Source of the DNA: Heloderma charlesbogerti
Taxonomy: Eukaryota > Chordata > Lepidosauria > Squamata > Helodermatidae
Length of the DNA: 64,000 nt
Assembly: GCA_026122225.1 (NCBI GenBank)
Contig: JANEZZ010001511.1
Span: 248,001-312,000 of the forward strand
Direction: 5' to 3'
In this document: one piece after another, positions 43,573-55,004 of the stretch
Numbering within the stretch: position 1 is the first letter of the stretch
Layout: each line of letters opens with the position of its first letter
The notes under the pieces: model-generated
Seen by the model: the letters and a program-made list of their open reading frames with translations, nothing else
The model's database searches: none
What the model was told of the DNA's origin: nothing
Made by a program: the position numbers and the translations under genes

Positions 43573-45195
43573 TAGAATCATAGAATAGAAGGGTTGGAAG
43601 GGGCCTATAAGACCATCGAGTCCAACCCCCTGCTCAATTTTGTTTCTGTCTTCCAAGGTATTAGCTATCCCTCCCAATTATGTGTCATCTGCAAATCTGA
43701 TCAGCATTCCCTGCACCTCCTCCTCCAGGTCATTAATAAAAATGTTGAAAAGCACTGGGCCCAGGACTGAGCCCTGCAGTACCCCATTCGTTGCCTTTCC
43801 CCAGTTTGAGAAGATCCCACTGATCTTTGCCTCTTTGAGTCCAATTCTGTAGCCAACTGTGAATCCACCTAAGAGTTGTTTCATGTAGCCCACTTTGAGC
43901 TAGTTTGCTCATCAGGATATCATGGGGCACTTTGTCGAAAACTTTGCTGAAGTCGAGGTATATTATGTCTACAGCATTCCCACAGTCCACAAGGGAGATT
44001 ACCTGATCAAAAAATGAGCTCAGATTAGTCTGGCAGGATTTGTTCTTGACAAATCCATGTTGGCTTCGAGTAATCACTGCATTATTTTCAAGGTGCTTAC
44101 AGATGGATTGCTTTATAATCTGCTTCAGAATTTTCCCAGGGATTGATGTCAGACTGACTGGTCCGTAGTTCCCAGGTTCCTCCTTTTTACCCTTTTTGAA
44201 GATAGGGACAACATTAGCCCTCCTCCAATCATCTGGCACTTCACCCATCCTCCATGATTTCTCAAAGAGAATAGACAGTGGTTCTAAGAGCTCTTCTGCC
44301 AGTTCCTTTATTACTCTAGGATGCAGTTCATCTGGCCCTGGAGATTTGAACTAATTCAAAGTCATTAGGTGTTCCTTACCATATGCCTATCAATCTCAAG
44401 GTGCAATCCTGCCCCTTCAGCCTGTACTTCGCCTTTGCCAGGGGAGTCATAGACCCTCTTTTGGGAGAAGACTGAGCCAAAGTAGGAATTGAGCACCTCT
44501 GCCTTTTCTTTGTCATCTGTTATCATTTTGCCATCCTTGTTTAATAGCTGAACCACCATTTCTTTCCTATGTCTTTTACTATGCCTGTAGCTGAAGAAAG
44601 CCTTTTTGTTGTTTTTAGCATCCCTCGCTAACCTCAGCTCGTTCTCAGCTTTAGCCTTCCTGACACCGTCCCTGCAATTCTGTGCTACCTGCCTGTACTC
44701 TTCCTTTGTAGGTTATCCTTCCTTCCACTTCCTATATGTGTACATTTTTTGTTTTCAGGTCATCTCTAAGCTTTTTATGAAGCCACATTGGCTTCTTCTG
44801 TTGTCTTCCACCTTTTCTTCTTGTTGGAATTGTTTGTAATTGTACCTTTAGAATTTCCTTTTTTAAAAGCTCCCACCCATCTTGGACTCCTTTTCTCATT
44901 AGAGTCACTTGCCATGGGACCTTACTTATCATTGTTCTGAGTTTATTAAAATTAGCTTTCCTAAAATCCAGGCTACGGGTTTGGCTACACTCGGCTTTTG
45001 CTTCCTTTAGAACCAAGAACTCAAGTATAACATGGTCGCTTTCCCCCAGAGTTCCTCTAACTGCTACTTTATCCACTAACCATCTCTGTTGGTTAGGATC
45101 AAGTCAAGGATAGCCGATCCTCTAGTTCCTTCCTCTACTTCCTGTAGGAGGAAGTTATCTGCAACACAAGTCAGGAATTTCTTGAATTTCTAGTG
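43573..45195 (-). mobile_element. CR1 LINE with RT-domain relic
   Basis: Minus-strand frames carry CR1 ORF2: an endonuclease-side piece near 44732-45076 (GESDHVILEFLVLKEAKAEC), then EKAEVLNSYFGSVFSQ near 44500, and the reverse transcriptase at 43733-44248 (VVPIFKKGKKEEPGNYGPVS, DFSKVFDKVPHDILMSKLAQ), with the catalytic segment LIRFADDT at about 43680. The 3' tip ATAGAATCATAGAATAG is at 43573. The C-terminal part between RT and tip is deleted, and the frame is broken at several points. Non-functional. 5' truncation near 45195. Confidence 0.9.
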
Positions 45196-45309
45196 GCTGG
45201 CTAGGTGGGAGGGAGTACTATGGAAAACCACCTCAGCATTGCTGCCTTATCTAAAACAACTCCACATCCCAAAAGGAAACTATTAAAAATGACCATTCCA
45301 AGCTCTGCA

Positions 45310-45475
45310 TGATGAACTGCAGCTTGCAGTTCGGCCCAGCCATGAAAAGATATAAGGCAGAGGGACGCGCTTTGAGAAATGGCCGTATACAGGGCCAGTG
45401 TAAATCCCAGAAAGGATCTGGAATCAAAAGGACAGGTTTGTAGTGGAATAAAATGCCAGGTGTGAACAGAGACAG
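45310..45475 (-). repeat. Inverted-repeat arm (right)
   Basis: Reverse complement of 42788-42950: the + strand has CCAGCCATGAAAAGATATAA, GGCCGTATACAGGGCCAGTG, AAATCCCAGAAAGGATCTGG and ATAAAATGCCAGGTGTGAAC. Confidence 0.75.
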
Positions 45476-45996
45476 AGGGGGGAAATGACGATTTCAATCA
45501 CAAGCACAGAAAATGATGGGGGTTTCCCTGTTCTCAGATAACACGTGAAGAGGGAAGGAAAGTTGTGAGATAGCAGCAGGAGAGTAGCATCGTTGTTTAA
45601 AGCTCCCGTGAAAGCCAGTGATTAAAGAACGATCCTGCTAAAAAAACCTCAGGTGTGAAGAGAGCCCGTGAAGAGAGAACAATTAACACATCCTACTACT
45701 AGATAAGAACTGATTTTTCTTTTATTTTTTAAAGAATTCTTGGGAGAGGTAGCAAAGCCTATATGGTTTTGGCAGGAAAGGCTTCCTCCTAAAGTATTTA
45801 GGTTCAAGTTATAGTAAATATTTAAAGTAGGGTGAGAGCCCCCATCCTTTCATATCAAACATCTCACATTGCCAATATCACTTAATGCTTCAAAGTATAT
45901 TGAGAACAGAGGCCTTCACTATGCCCTATGGGTTTCCAGATATGAGACCCACATTTAACCACAATGTGACAAGGGATAAACTGGTTGTCCTTAAAC

Positions 45997-46106
45997 TTTA
46001 AGGACACAATCCTAGGCATGTTTAGCCAGAAAAAAGTTCTACAACTCCCAGCATTCCTCAGCCAGTAGAACATTTTTCTGGCTAAACATGCCTAGGATTG
46101 TGCCCT
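45997..46106. repeat. Foldback element (CAATCCTATGCATG family)
   Basis: CACAATCCTAGGCATGTTTA and TAAACATGCCTAGGATTGTG are exact complements at the two ends; the pairing continues into GCCAGAAAAAAGTTCTAC and GTAGAACATTTTTCTGGC. A 110-bp hairpin. Confidence 0.9.
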
Positions 46107-46345
46107 AAGGCTAGAGCTGAGGGGTGGGGTCTTGATGTAGTGTGTGTGTGTGTGTGTGTGCGCGCGCGCGCGTCCTAAGCCATTTTCTTCAGTGCTGCTT
46201 TCCTGTTGACCCCACCGCCACCCCACACAGGTGTTGTTTGCCCTGACTGGAAAAACATATGGGCACATCCTCTGTGTGTGTGTATGTTTTTCTAGCTGGA
46301 GCAAATTGCTTCAGGAGAGTTGAGGTTCTGGCAGGAACTGCAGAA
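46107..46345 (+). repeat. Microsatellite-bearing repeat, copy 1
   Basis: GCTGAGGGGTGGGGTCTTGA, then (GT)n(CG)n at 46139-46172, AGTGCTGCTTTCCTGTTGAC, TTTGCCCTGACTGGAAAAAC and a GTGTGTATGTTTTTC segment. The same words occur in reverse order and complement at 48366-48572. Confidence 0.7.
46139..46172. repeat. (GT)n(CG)n tract
   Basis: About 11 GT units run straight into six CG units: an uninterrupted alternating purine-pyrimidine stretch of about 34 bp, a good candidate for Z-DNA. Confidence 0.9.
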
Positions 46346-46611
46346 AAGGGTGAAACTTCCTCTCCCCACAATTCCAATCTGGAAGGGGCAGGGTGACGGA
46401 GGGGAGGGGAGGCACTGCAGTGGCTACTTATAAAATACCTTGTCCTTGCATCTAGCTTAGTCCTTGTTGATTAAAACATTATTTCTCCTTATCTCTCAAA
46501 GGTGAGTATCAGCATGGAGGATGGGGGAAGCTCCTTCAACAAGGGCTGTGTTGAAGAGAGAATTCTGGTAGATCCAGCTTCTCATGCAGGCAGAAGTGTG
46601 GTCAAACTTAC

Positions 46612-46746
46612 AGCCTTTCTCAGCCTTCAATTCCCCAGATGTTATTGGACCGCAACTCCCACCATGCCCAGCCAGCATGGCCAATGCTCAGGAGTGGTGG
46701 GAGTTAAAGTTCAACATTGTCTTTGGATCCAAGGTTGGGAAAGGCT
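46612..46746. repeat. Foldback element (GTAGTCCAACA family)
   Basis: CAGCCTTTCTCAGCCTTCAA outer left arm, TTGGGAAAGGCTGG outer right arm, inner GCAACTCCCACCATGCCCAG and GTGGTGGGAGTTAAAGTTC. Confidence 0.65.
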
Positions 46747-48060
46747 GGGTTAGATAATGGAGACAAAGATTAAGAAGAGCCAAGTTCAGATCTCCACTTG
46801 GATATGAAGCTCGCTGGCTCCAGTCTCTCTCTCTCGGCCTAAGCTACCTCGCAGGGTTGTTGAGAGACTAGAATGGCCAGGAGGGGAGGAAGAACCATGT
46901 ACAACCGCTTCTTGGAGGAAAGATGGGATATCAGCTGAACTGGTATCTATTGAAATTCCCTCTTCACCACCACTGTTGAAGGTAGAAAGCCCTGCCTCGT
47001 GTTGCATTTAGCAGTCCTCTTGCTCTCTCCTCTATCTCTCCCATATCACAAATACAGAACCGTACGTTTCTTGGAACATGCCAATATCTTCCATCCAAGA
47101 ATGCTGTGGCCATGGTTTGGAAGCGTAGTTCTGTACATGAGGTTCTGAAAGAAGCAAAAGTGAGAGTTTGTAGGTGTTGGGCTCTTTCATGATACGTATG
47201 TTTTAAAGAGGCAGTACCATTGAGAAAAGTTTGAAGATTTAATTAGATCTAAGTCCTGATTATTATCTTTCCCATATATCCAATCTCTCAATTTGTCTTT
47301 GGTTCCCACTATGGTAAAACTATCTGGTAGAAGGTTCTTGGAGATTAGCAACTCTTGCCGTGACTTAGCCCAGCCACCCTTCTTCATTTGTTCTCTCATG
47401 CAAAGCTTGGGGAGGTGGTCTTCTGGCATATCCAAGACCCTCTAATAATAAAAAGGGCTGCCTTCTGAGCCCTAGCTTCTACTGATACCATGCCTGTCTC
47501 TGCCCTGAGGAAGGGAGCTGTGGTCCCTGGAGGTACTGCCAATAAATATCTCAGGAACTTGTTTAGACAAACCTCCAACTCCTTCAAATTGTTATACCTT
47601 ACCCCCCAAATCTCAATACTGTATTGAGATTTGGTATTGCTCTCCCTGTTTTCTCTCTCCGTTTTCTTTCTCTTGGGAAAATTCTCCTTAAAAGAACATG
47701 GTGATGGTGGCACTGGTGGGATCCATTTGTGGGTCCCCCTGACCCACCAGTTGAAGATCAGTGGCCTATGTTGTAGTATCTTTGTCAGGAGCCATACTGT
47801 GCATTATATGAAATGTAAACCCTACTTAGAGTAGAGCCATTGAAATAAATGGGACTTAAGGTAGACTCCAAGTGGGTACAACCCACTGGATACCACTCCT
47901 TATGGTGATCTCTCTTCTGCGTTAGAAAACAAACACATCTGCACCTATCTCCGGTAATGTTTCTTGAATGTATTTATTATTAGCTTCCTACAGATTTCAT
48001 TCTTTATTCCCAGCCCTGCCAGAAAATCTACTCAGTTGTAGAAATCAAACTTTTAAAATA

Positions 48061-48065
48061 CACAT

Positions 48066-48097
<32 letters not shown>

Positions 48098-48098
48098 G
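48061..48098. repeat. (AC)n(AG)n microsatellite
   Basis: CACATACACACA followed by about 13 AG units. Confidence 0.9.
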
Positions 48099-48282
48099 TC
48101 ACTAGGCAATTGAGCTAGAATTGACTTACTTCTACTGCTTGTGGGTTTTGCCTGGGGAGCAGACAGGATGTGGTCAGGTCGCCAGGATTGAGCTTTGAAT
48201 AAGGAGAAGGGCTTGGCAGGCAGTGAACCCAGGAAGCCGCCATCAGACTACTAGTTCAGACAGCCTAGCATTGTCTCCTCCA

Positions 48283-48365
48283 GCCTTTCCCAACTTGTTG
48301 CCCTCCAGATGAGATCCCACCAACCCCAGCCAGCATAGCCAGTAATTCTGGGAACATGGGCTCCT
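48283..48365. repeat. Foldback element, half copy
   Basis: CTTTCCCAACTTGTTGCCCT and CAACCCCAGCCAGCATAGCC: left arm and centre only. Confidence 0.55.
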
Positions 48366-48440
48366 GAAGCCATTTGCCCCAAATGGAAAAACATACAGTC
48401 ACACAGGATGTGTCCATATGTTTTTCCAGTCAGGGCAAAC

Positions 48441-48493
<53 letters not shown>

Positions 48494-48572
48494 TTCAACA
48501 GGAAAGCAGCTCTGGAGAAGAAGGACCCACCCACCCTCATTGCATCAAGACCCCACCCCTCAGCTGTAGTTT
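48366..48572 (-). repeat. Microsatellite-bearing repeat, copy 2 (inverted)
   Basis: Reverse-order counterpart of 46107-46345: GGAAAAACATACAGTCAC, CCAGTCAGGGCAAACAAC, then (GT)25 at 48444-48493, GGAAAGCAGCTCTGGAG and TCAAGACCCCACCCCTCAGC. A partial CAATCCTATGCATG foldback arm follows at 48573-48640, mirroring the element next to copy 1. Confidence 0.7.
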
Positions 48573-48739
48573 TAGGGCACAATCCTATGCATGTTTAGCC
48601 AAAAAAAAGTCCTACAACTCCTTACATTCCTAAGCCAGCACCAGGGTAAGACCTGGAAGGATGAGTTGGGTTCTTTTGCTCTCTCTTCAAACTATGTTGG
48701 AGGCATCCTTTCATGTGTCCTTCCTACATAAAGGCACAT

Positions 48740-48990
48740 CTCCCCCTGCATGTACCTGCTCGGACTCTTAGGTAATCTTCAGAGGTCCTCCTCTGGGTGC
48801 CCCCACCAAAGGAAGCTAAGGTGGCTACAAGAGAGAGGGCCTTCTCAGTGGTGGCACTTCACTTATGGAATAAACTTCCCTAAGAGGTTCACCTGGCACC
48901 TAGTTTGTTATCTTTTTGGCTCCAGGCAAAGACCTTCCTTTCCTCCAAGCATTTTAGAGACCTTTTTGAGAGATTGGGGTACATCGGATA
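48740..48990 (+). mobile_element. L2-like LINE 3' fragment
   Basis: GAGAGAGGGCCTTCTCAGTG with GTGGCACTTCACTTATGGAA and CAAAGACCTTCCTTTCCTCC follow the order of an L2-like ORF end (RxGLLSVVAL, then a KTFL-like end). Similar to 60640-61062. Lies just upstream of OVCH1 exon 2. Confidence 0.55.
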
Positions 48991-49119
48991 GTCCAATCCT
49001 AATGATGCTTCCTCAGAAGGAAGGTCTTCTGATTTCAACTGGGCCTGCTCCTGTGTAAGAGTGCATAGAATTGCAGTCCCAGAATCTCCATTCAGTATCC
49101 ACCATTGTGCTTTTTGTAG

Positions 49120-49229
49120 GATTGAAATGTGGAGTCCCTTCCCTGGATCTGGAGGATTATTGGCCACCTGCATTCTTTTCGAGAATTATTGGAGGGAGGA
49201 CATCAGAGCCCGGTGGACAACCGTGGCAG
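49120..49229 (+). CDS. OVCH1: OVCH1-like exon 2 (propeptide cysteine and activation site)
   Basis: GA completes glycine from exon 1, then 36 codons: LKCGVPSLDLEDYWPPAFFS and RIIGGRTSEPGGQPWQ. R-IIGG is the trypsin-family zymogen cleavage site, and the upstream Cys (LKCGVP) is the usual partner of a disulfide to the catalytic domain. QPWQ is the standard end of this protease exon and continues to VSVKLG in exon 3. The acceptor is GCTTTTTGTAG|GA and the donor CAG|GTCTGT; the donor is weak (TCTGT). GLKCGVPS resembles the start of mature ovochymase-1, which with the TMTC1 neighbour suggests OVCH1. A 6.9-kb L1/BovB nest begins 154 bp downstream. Confidence 0.88.
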
Positions 49230-50774
49230 GTCTGTGCTGAGAACATACTTGTCTGAGTTAGATGAGGTAGCCCAGGTGACTGTCTAGGCACTGGACCAGG
49301 TGGGAGTTGGGGGCATCGATTTGTACAAACAAATAGTACAAACAGCTCATATGGCATGAATAAGTATAGATTTACAGATCTTTTTGTTAATTTAATTTTT
49401 AAAAAGAAATTACAAAACCACATTAATATCGATTCAGAATCCCTCTCCCAGCTTGGACAGTTTTGGGATTCTTCTTCTCCTCTCCTTTATTTTCTATTTC
49501 TATTTCAATAATATATTAATGTTTCATTCCGTTATTATCTTCTTTTCATGAGTCCCACAAATTTCTATAAGCTTCTACCAAGGTTCTTCTATTCGAATCT
49601 TTCATAAAGTCGATATATTTTTGCCAGTCCTTCTTGAAGGTGTCTCTTTTCTTTATTCCTCTGTGCACTCTTAACTTCTGTGTCAATTTTTCATTTATCG
49701 CTATGTCCCAGATTTTCTTTTTCCACAAAGGTATTGTCAGCATCCGGGCTATCTTCCAGTTACTTGCAATTAATTGCCATGTGGCTGTCAACAGGAAGCG
49801 AGTTAATGTTTTTTTCTGTAATCTCTCTATTTTCTTTTACGAACATATTCAATAAAGCTAATTCTAGTGTTTTACAAATCCCTTGATCAGTAATTCTATT
49901 TCTTGAAATGTCTTGTCCCAGAATTTTCTAAACCTCCTACATTCCCACCACATACGTATTTGAGTACCATTAACTCCATATCCTCTCCAACACAAAGGCG
50001 ATAGATTCATTTTCATTTTTGCTAGCTGGTGTCAAATGCCAGTCCTGACCCAACTTTAGTCCACTTTCTTTTATTTTGGTGGGTATTGCTTGAAAGGGAA
50101 ATCTATCTAAAAGTTGTTTCCAATCTTCTTCCTCTGTCTCCTCTTCAATATATATCTGCTTTATTGTTACATCTCCCTTATCTCCTGTTTTATCAGAATT
50201 TTATATATTTGAGTTATTACACCCTTATTGCCTAATTGATAATTATCTACAAGTTTTTCCCATTCTGTTAAATCTCTTGTACTTTGCCTTATCTTTCTCA
50301 TTCTTATAAATTTATTGATTTGCATCCATACTAACTATGACATTCCTATACTTTGTACACGATTATTCCGTATTTCTTGTGTTATAGGGTTCTGCTGTTG
50401 ATAAAAAAATTAAAATTTAGGTCAATCTTATTTCTTTCAACTTATTTTTCCCCACCACTTTCCCTTTTATATCAAACACTGGGTGCACCCAAATCAGTAT
50501 TAATGGAGAAACCCCTGGCATTAGTTTCTCTTTCCTAAAGTTCCATGTTTTTAATAATCCTTTTATTGTATTTCTGTTGTTTCTTTGTTGTTTTATATAT
50601 CTACTATAAAACATATTCTGTAATTCCTCTCCCTTTAATCCCATCAATTCCCTTTCTATTTCTATCCCATTTACCCTTGCCCCTTCCTTCATTATCGTTA
50701 ATATATGTCTTAGTTGGTACACATCATAATATGTTTTTAAATGTGGTATACCTCATTCTCCTTCTTGCATAGAT

Positions 50775-50893
50775 CTGTAGAATCACAGAATCATAGAATA
50801 GTAGGGTTGGAAGGGGCCTATAAGACCATCAAGTCCATCCCCCTGCTCAGTGCAGGAATCCAAGTCAAAGCATACCTGACAGATGGCTGCATC
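50775..50893 (-). mobile_element. CR1 3' tip nested in the L1
   Basis: AATCACAGAATCATAGAATA, GGGTTGGAAGGGGCCTATAA and CCCCTGCTCAGTGCAGGAAT, ending near ACCTGACAGATGGCTG. L1 sequence continues on both sides. Confidence 0.85.
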
Positions 50894-51375
50894 TGAAAGT
50901 CTTTGCTGTTTGTAGCCTTTTAGTCTTTAAAATAAATGTTTATATCCTGTTTTGCCATGTTTTAAACCTTTTAAATGGAATTTCTTGTGGAAGCACATTA
51001 AAAAGATAAGTAAATGTTGGTAATAACATCATTTTTTTAGTCATAATCTGATCAGAAAGTGTTGAATTTATCTTTTCCCATCTGGCTATGTCATTCTTTA
51101 TTTCCTTCCAAAACTTCCCATAATTTAGTTTCAGCACATACTTCTGACTTTTAGGGACTTTAACTCCTAAATATCTAAATGCTTTTGTCACTAAAGGGAT
51201 ACCTGTCATTTTTGAAATTTCTGTTGTTCTTGTGGTTCTATATTCAGACACATCAAATCAGATTTCTTTGTATTTACCTTTAGTCCTGCCACCTGTTGGA
51301 ATTGTTACTTCTCTTACCAGTTCCTTTATTCCCTTTTCTGAATTTCCTAATGTAAATAAAATGTCATCTGCATAT

Positions 51376-54300
51376 TGTTGTTGTTCAGTCGTAAGTCGTG
51401 TCCGACTCTTCGTGACCCCATGGACCATAGCATGCCAGGCCTTCCTGTCCTCCGCTCTCTCCCAGAGTGTGCTCAAGTTCATATTCATCACATCGGTGAT
51501 GCTATCTAGCCATCTCATCCTCTGCTGTCCCCTTCTCCTTTTGCCTTCCATCTTTCCCAGCATCAGGGTCTTTTCCAGTGACTTTTCTCTTCGCATTAGG
51601 TGGCCAAAATATTTGAGCTTCAGCTTCAGTATCTGTCCTTCCAATGAGCAGTCAGGGTTGATTTCCTTTAGGATGGACTGATTTGACCTCCTTGCAGTCC
51701 AGGGGACTCGTAAGAGTCTTCTCCAGCACCACAGTTCGAAAGCATCAATTATTCGGCGCTCAGCCTTCCTTATAGTCCAGCTCTCACAGCCATACATTGC
51801 TACTGGGAAAACCATAGCTTTGATTAGACAGACCTTTGTTGGCAAGGTGATGTCTCTGCTTCTTACTGTGCTGTCTAGGTGTGCCATAGCTTTCCTCCCA
51901 AGGAGCAAGTGTCTTTTAATTTCATGGCTACAGTCACCGTCTGCGGTGATCTTGGAGCCCAAGAAAATAAAATCTGTCACTGCTTCCATTTCTTCCCCTT
52001 CTATATGCCAGGAAGTGATGGGGCCAGATGCCATGATCTTAGTTTTGTTAATGTTGAGTTTCAAACCAGCTTTTGCACTCTCCACTTTCACCCTCAACAA
52101 GAGGTTCTTTAGATCCTCTTTGCTTTCTGCCATTAGGGTGGTATCGTCTGCGTATCTGAGGTTGCTGATAATTTTCCCGGCAATCTTAATTCTGACCTGC
52201 AATTCATCCAACCCGGTGTTTCTCATGATGTACTCTGCATATAAATTAAATAAGCAGGGCGACAATATACAGTCTTGTCATACTCCTTTCCCAATTTTGA
52301 ACCAATCGGTTGTTCCATGTCCGGTTCTTACTGTTGCTTCTTGACCCTCATAGAGGTTTCTCAGGATACAGGTAAGGTGGTCTGGTACTCCCATCTCTTT
52401 AAGAATTTGCCACAGTTTGTTGTGATCCACACAATCAAAGGCTTTAGCGTAGTCAATGAAGCAGAAATAGACGTTTTTCTGGAATTCTCTTGCTTTCTCC
52501 ATGATCCAGTGAATAATGGCGATTTGATCTCTAGTTCCTCTGCCTCTTCGAAACCCAGCTTGTACTTCCGGTAGTTCTCGGTTCACATGCTGCTGAAGCC
52601 TAGCTTGTAGGATTTTGAGCATCACCTTTCTGGCATGTGAAATGAGCGCAATTGTACGGTAGTTTGAACACTCTTTGGCATTGCCCTTCTTTGGAATTGG
52701 AATGTAAACTGACCTTTTCCAGTCTTGTGGCCACTGTTGAGTGTTCCAAATTTGTTGGCATCTTGAGTGCAGCACTTTACAGCATCATCTTTTAGGATTT
52801 TAAATATCTCAGCTGGAATACTGTCATTTCCGCTAGCTTTGTTATTAGTAATGCTTCCTAAGGACCACTTGACTTCACTCTCTAGGATGACTGGCTCAAG
52901 TTCAGTGACCGCACTATCATGGCTATCAGGGACATTAAGATCTTTCCTGTATAGTTCTTCTGTGTATTCTTTCCACCTCTTCTTAATCTCATCTGCTTCT
53001 GTTAGGTCCCTGCCTTCTTTGTCCTTTATCATGCCTGTCTTTGCACAAAACGTTCCCTTGAGATCTCCAATTTTCTTGAAGAGATCTTTAGTCTTTCCCA
53101 TTCTATTGTTTTCCTCGATTTCTTTGCATTGTTCATTTAAGAAGGCCTTCTTGTCTCTCCTTGCTATTCTCTGGAACTCTGCATTCAGTTGGATATATCT
53201 TCCCCTTTCTCCCTTGCTTTTCGCTTCCCTTCTTTCCTCAGCTACTTGTAAAGCCTCCTCAGACAGCCACTTTGCTTTCTTGCATTTATTTTTCTTTGGG
53301 ATGGATTTCGTTGCTGCCTCCTGAACAATGTTACGGACCTCCGTCCATAGTTCCTCAGGCACTCTGTCTATCAGGTCTAATCCCTTAAATCTATTCCTCA
53401 CCTCCACTGTATATTCATAAGGGGTATGATTGAGGTCCTACCTGAATGGTTTAGTGGTTTTCCCTATGTTCTTCAATTTAAGCTGAAATTTTGCAATAAG
53501 AAGCTCATGATCTGAGCCACAGTCAGCTCCAGGTCTTGTTTTTACTGACTGTATAGAGCTTCTCCATCTTCGGCTGCAAAGGACATAATCAATCTGATTT
53601 TGATATTGACCATCTGGTGATGTCCATGTGTAGAGTCGCCTCTTGTGCTGTTGGAAAAGAGTGTTTGCTATGATCAGCGTGTTCTCTTGGCAAAACTCTA
53701 TTAGCCTTTGTCCTGCTTCATTTTGTACACCAAGGCCATGCTTGCCTGTTATCCTGGTTATGTCTTGACTTCCTACTTTAGCATTCCAATCCCCTGTGAT
53801 GAAGAGGACATATATTTTTCTAGAAGGCGTTGTAGGTCTTCATAGAACCGATCAACCTCAGCTTCTTCGGCCTCAGTGGTTGGGGCATGGACTTGAATTA
53901 CTGTGATGTTGAATGGTTTGCCTTGGATTCATACTGAGATCATTCTGTCGTTTTTGAGATTGTACCCCAGTACTGCTTTTCCCACCCTTTTGTTGACTAT
54001 GAGTGCTACTCCATTTCTTCTAAGGGATTCTTGCCCACAGTAGTAGATATGATGGTCACCTGAATTAAATTCGCCCATGCCTGTCCATTTTAGTTTGCTG
54101 TTTCCCAAGATGTCGACGTTCAGTCTTGCCATCTCATGTTGGACCATCTCCAGCTTACCTTGATTCATTGATCTGACATTCCAGGTTCCTAAACAATATT
54201 GTTCTTTACAGCATCGGACTTTCTTTTCACCACCAGACTCATCCACAGCTGAGTGTCCTTTCGGCTTTGGCCCAGCCGCTTCACTCTTTCTGGCACTACT

Positions 54301-54581
54301 TGGAAATTCCCTCTGCTCTTCCCCAGTAGTATATTGGACACCTTCGGACCTGAGGGGCTCATCTTCTGGCGTCATATGTTTTAGCCTTGTGATACGTTCC
54401 ATGGGGTTTCCTTGGCAAGAATACTGGAGTGGGTTGCCATTTCCTTCTCCAGTGGACCACATTTTGTCAGAACTCTCTGCCATGACCTGTCCGTCTTGGG
54501 TGGCCCTGCACGGCATAGCTTATGGTTTAACTGAGTTACGCAAGCCCCTTCACCACAACAAGGCAGTGATCCATGAAGGGG
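51376..54581 (-). mobile_element. BovB (RTE) LINE, near full length, nested in the L1
   Basis: About 3.2 kb with, in order on the minus strand, a 5' region near 54500 (GLPCCGEGACVTQL-like), the endonuclease start (LGTWNVRSMNQGKLEMVQHE, about 54150), a linker, the RT (IPIPKKGNAKECSNYRTIAL, CFIDYAKAFDCVDHNKLWQI, NLRYADDTTLMAESKEDLKN) and the C-terminal segment ESWTIRKAERRIIDAFELWC and WHAMVHGVTKSRTRLT at about 51380-51450. The 3' tail is (ACA)n. The frame is interrupted several times: a stop at about 52267, a frameshift near 52760, and no intact frame between about 53410 and 53930. Flanks carry an 11-bp duplication CATCTGCATAT (51365-51375, 54582-54592). Inactive. Confidence 0.95.
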
Positions 54582-55004
54582 CATCTGCATATAGGTTCAA
54601 TTTAAATTCTCTCTTGCCTATGAGTATCCCTTTGATATCCTTATTTCCTCTGATTCTGTCAGCCAGAAACTCAATTACCATTGTAAATAAGAGTGGTGAA
54701 AGGGGGCACCCCTGCCTTGTTCCTGAATTAAGCCTTATTTCTTCTGTCTCTAATCTGTTATACCTTATTTTTGCTGTTTGTACATATATCACCTCTATTA
54801 TATGTTTAAACATATTCCCCAGAGTATACTTATTTAGCAGACTTAATTTAAATTTTGGATTGACTGTATCAAATGCTTTATAGAGATCAAGTGTCATTAA
54901 TACAACCGGGATTTTTCTTCTCTTACAAATGTTAATCACACCAAAACTTTCCTAATTGGATCTGCTATAAATCAATTTTTTAAAAAGCCATATTGATCCA
55001 AACC

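Noticed and set aside
48374..48598. Open frame with a Val-Cys run
   Set aside because: Translation of the (GT)n microsatellite.
53161..53388. Plus-strand frames across the BovB and L1 region
   Set aside because: They are antisense shadows of the minus-strand LINE frames.
51258..54516. BovB frames as an active host gene or functional retrotransposon
   Set aside because: Order and motifs are those of an RTE LINE, with a stop, frameshifts and a stretch without a frame; it is an inactive mobile element.
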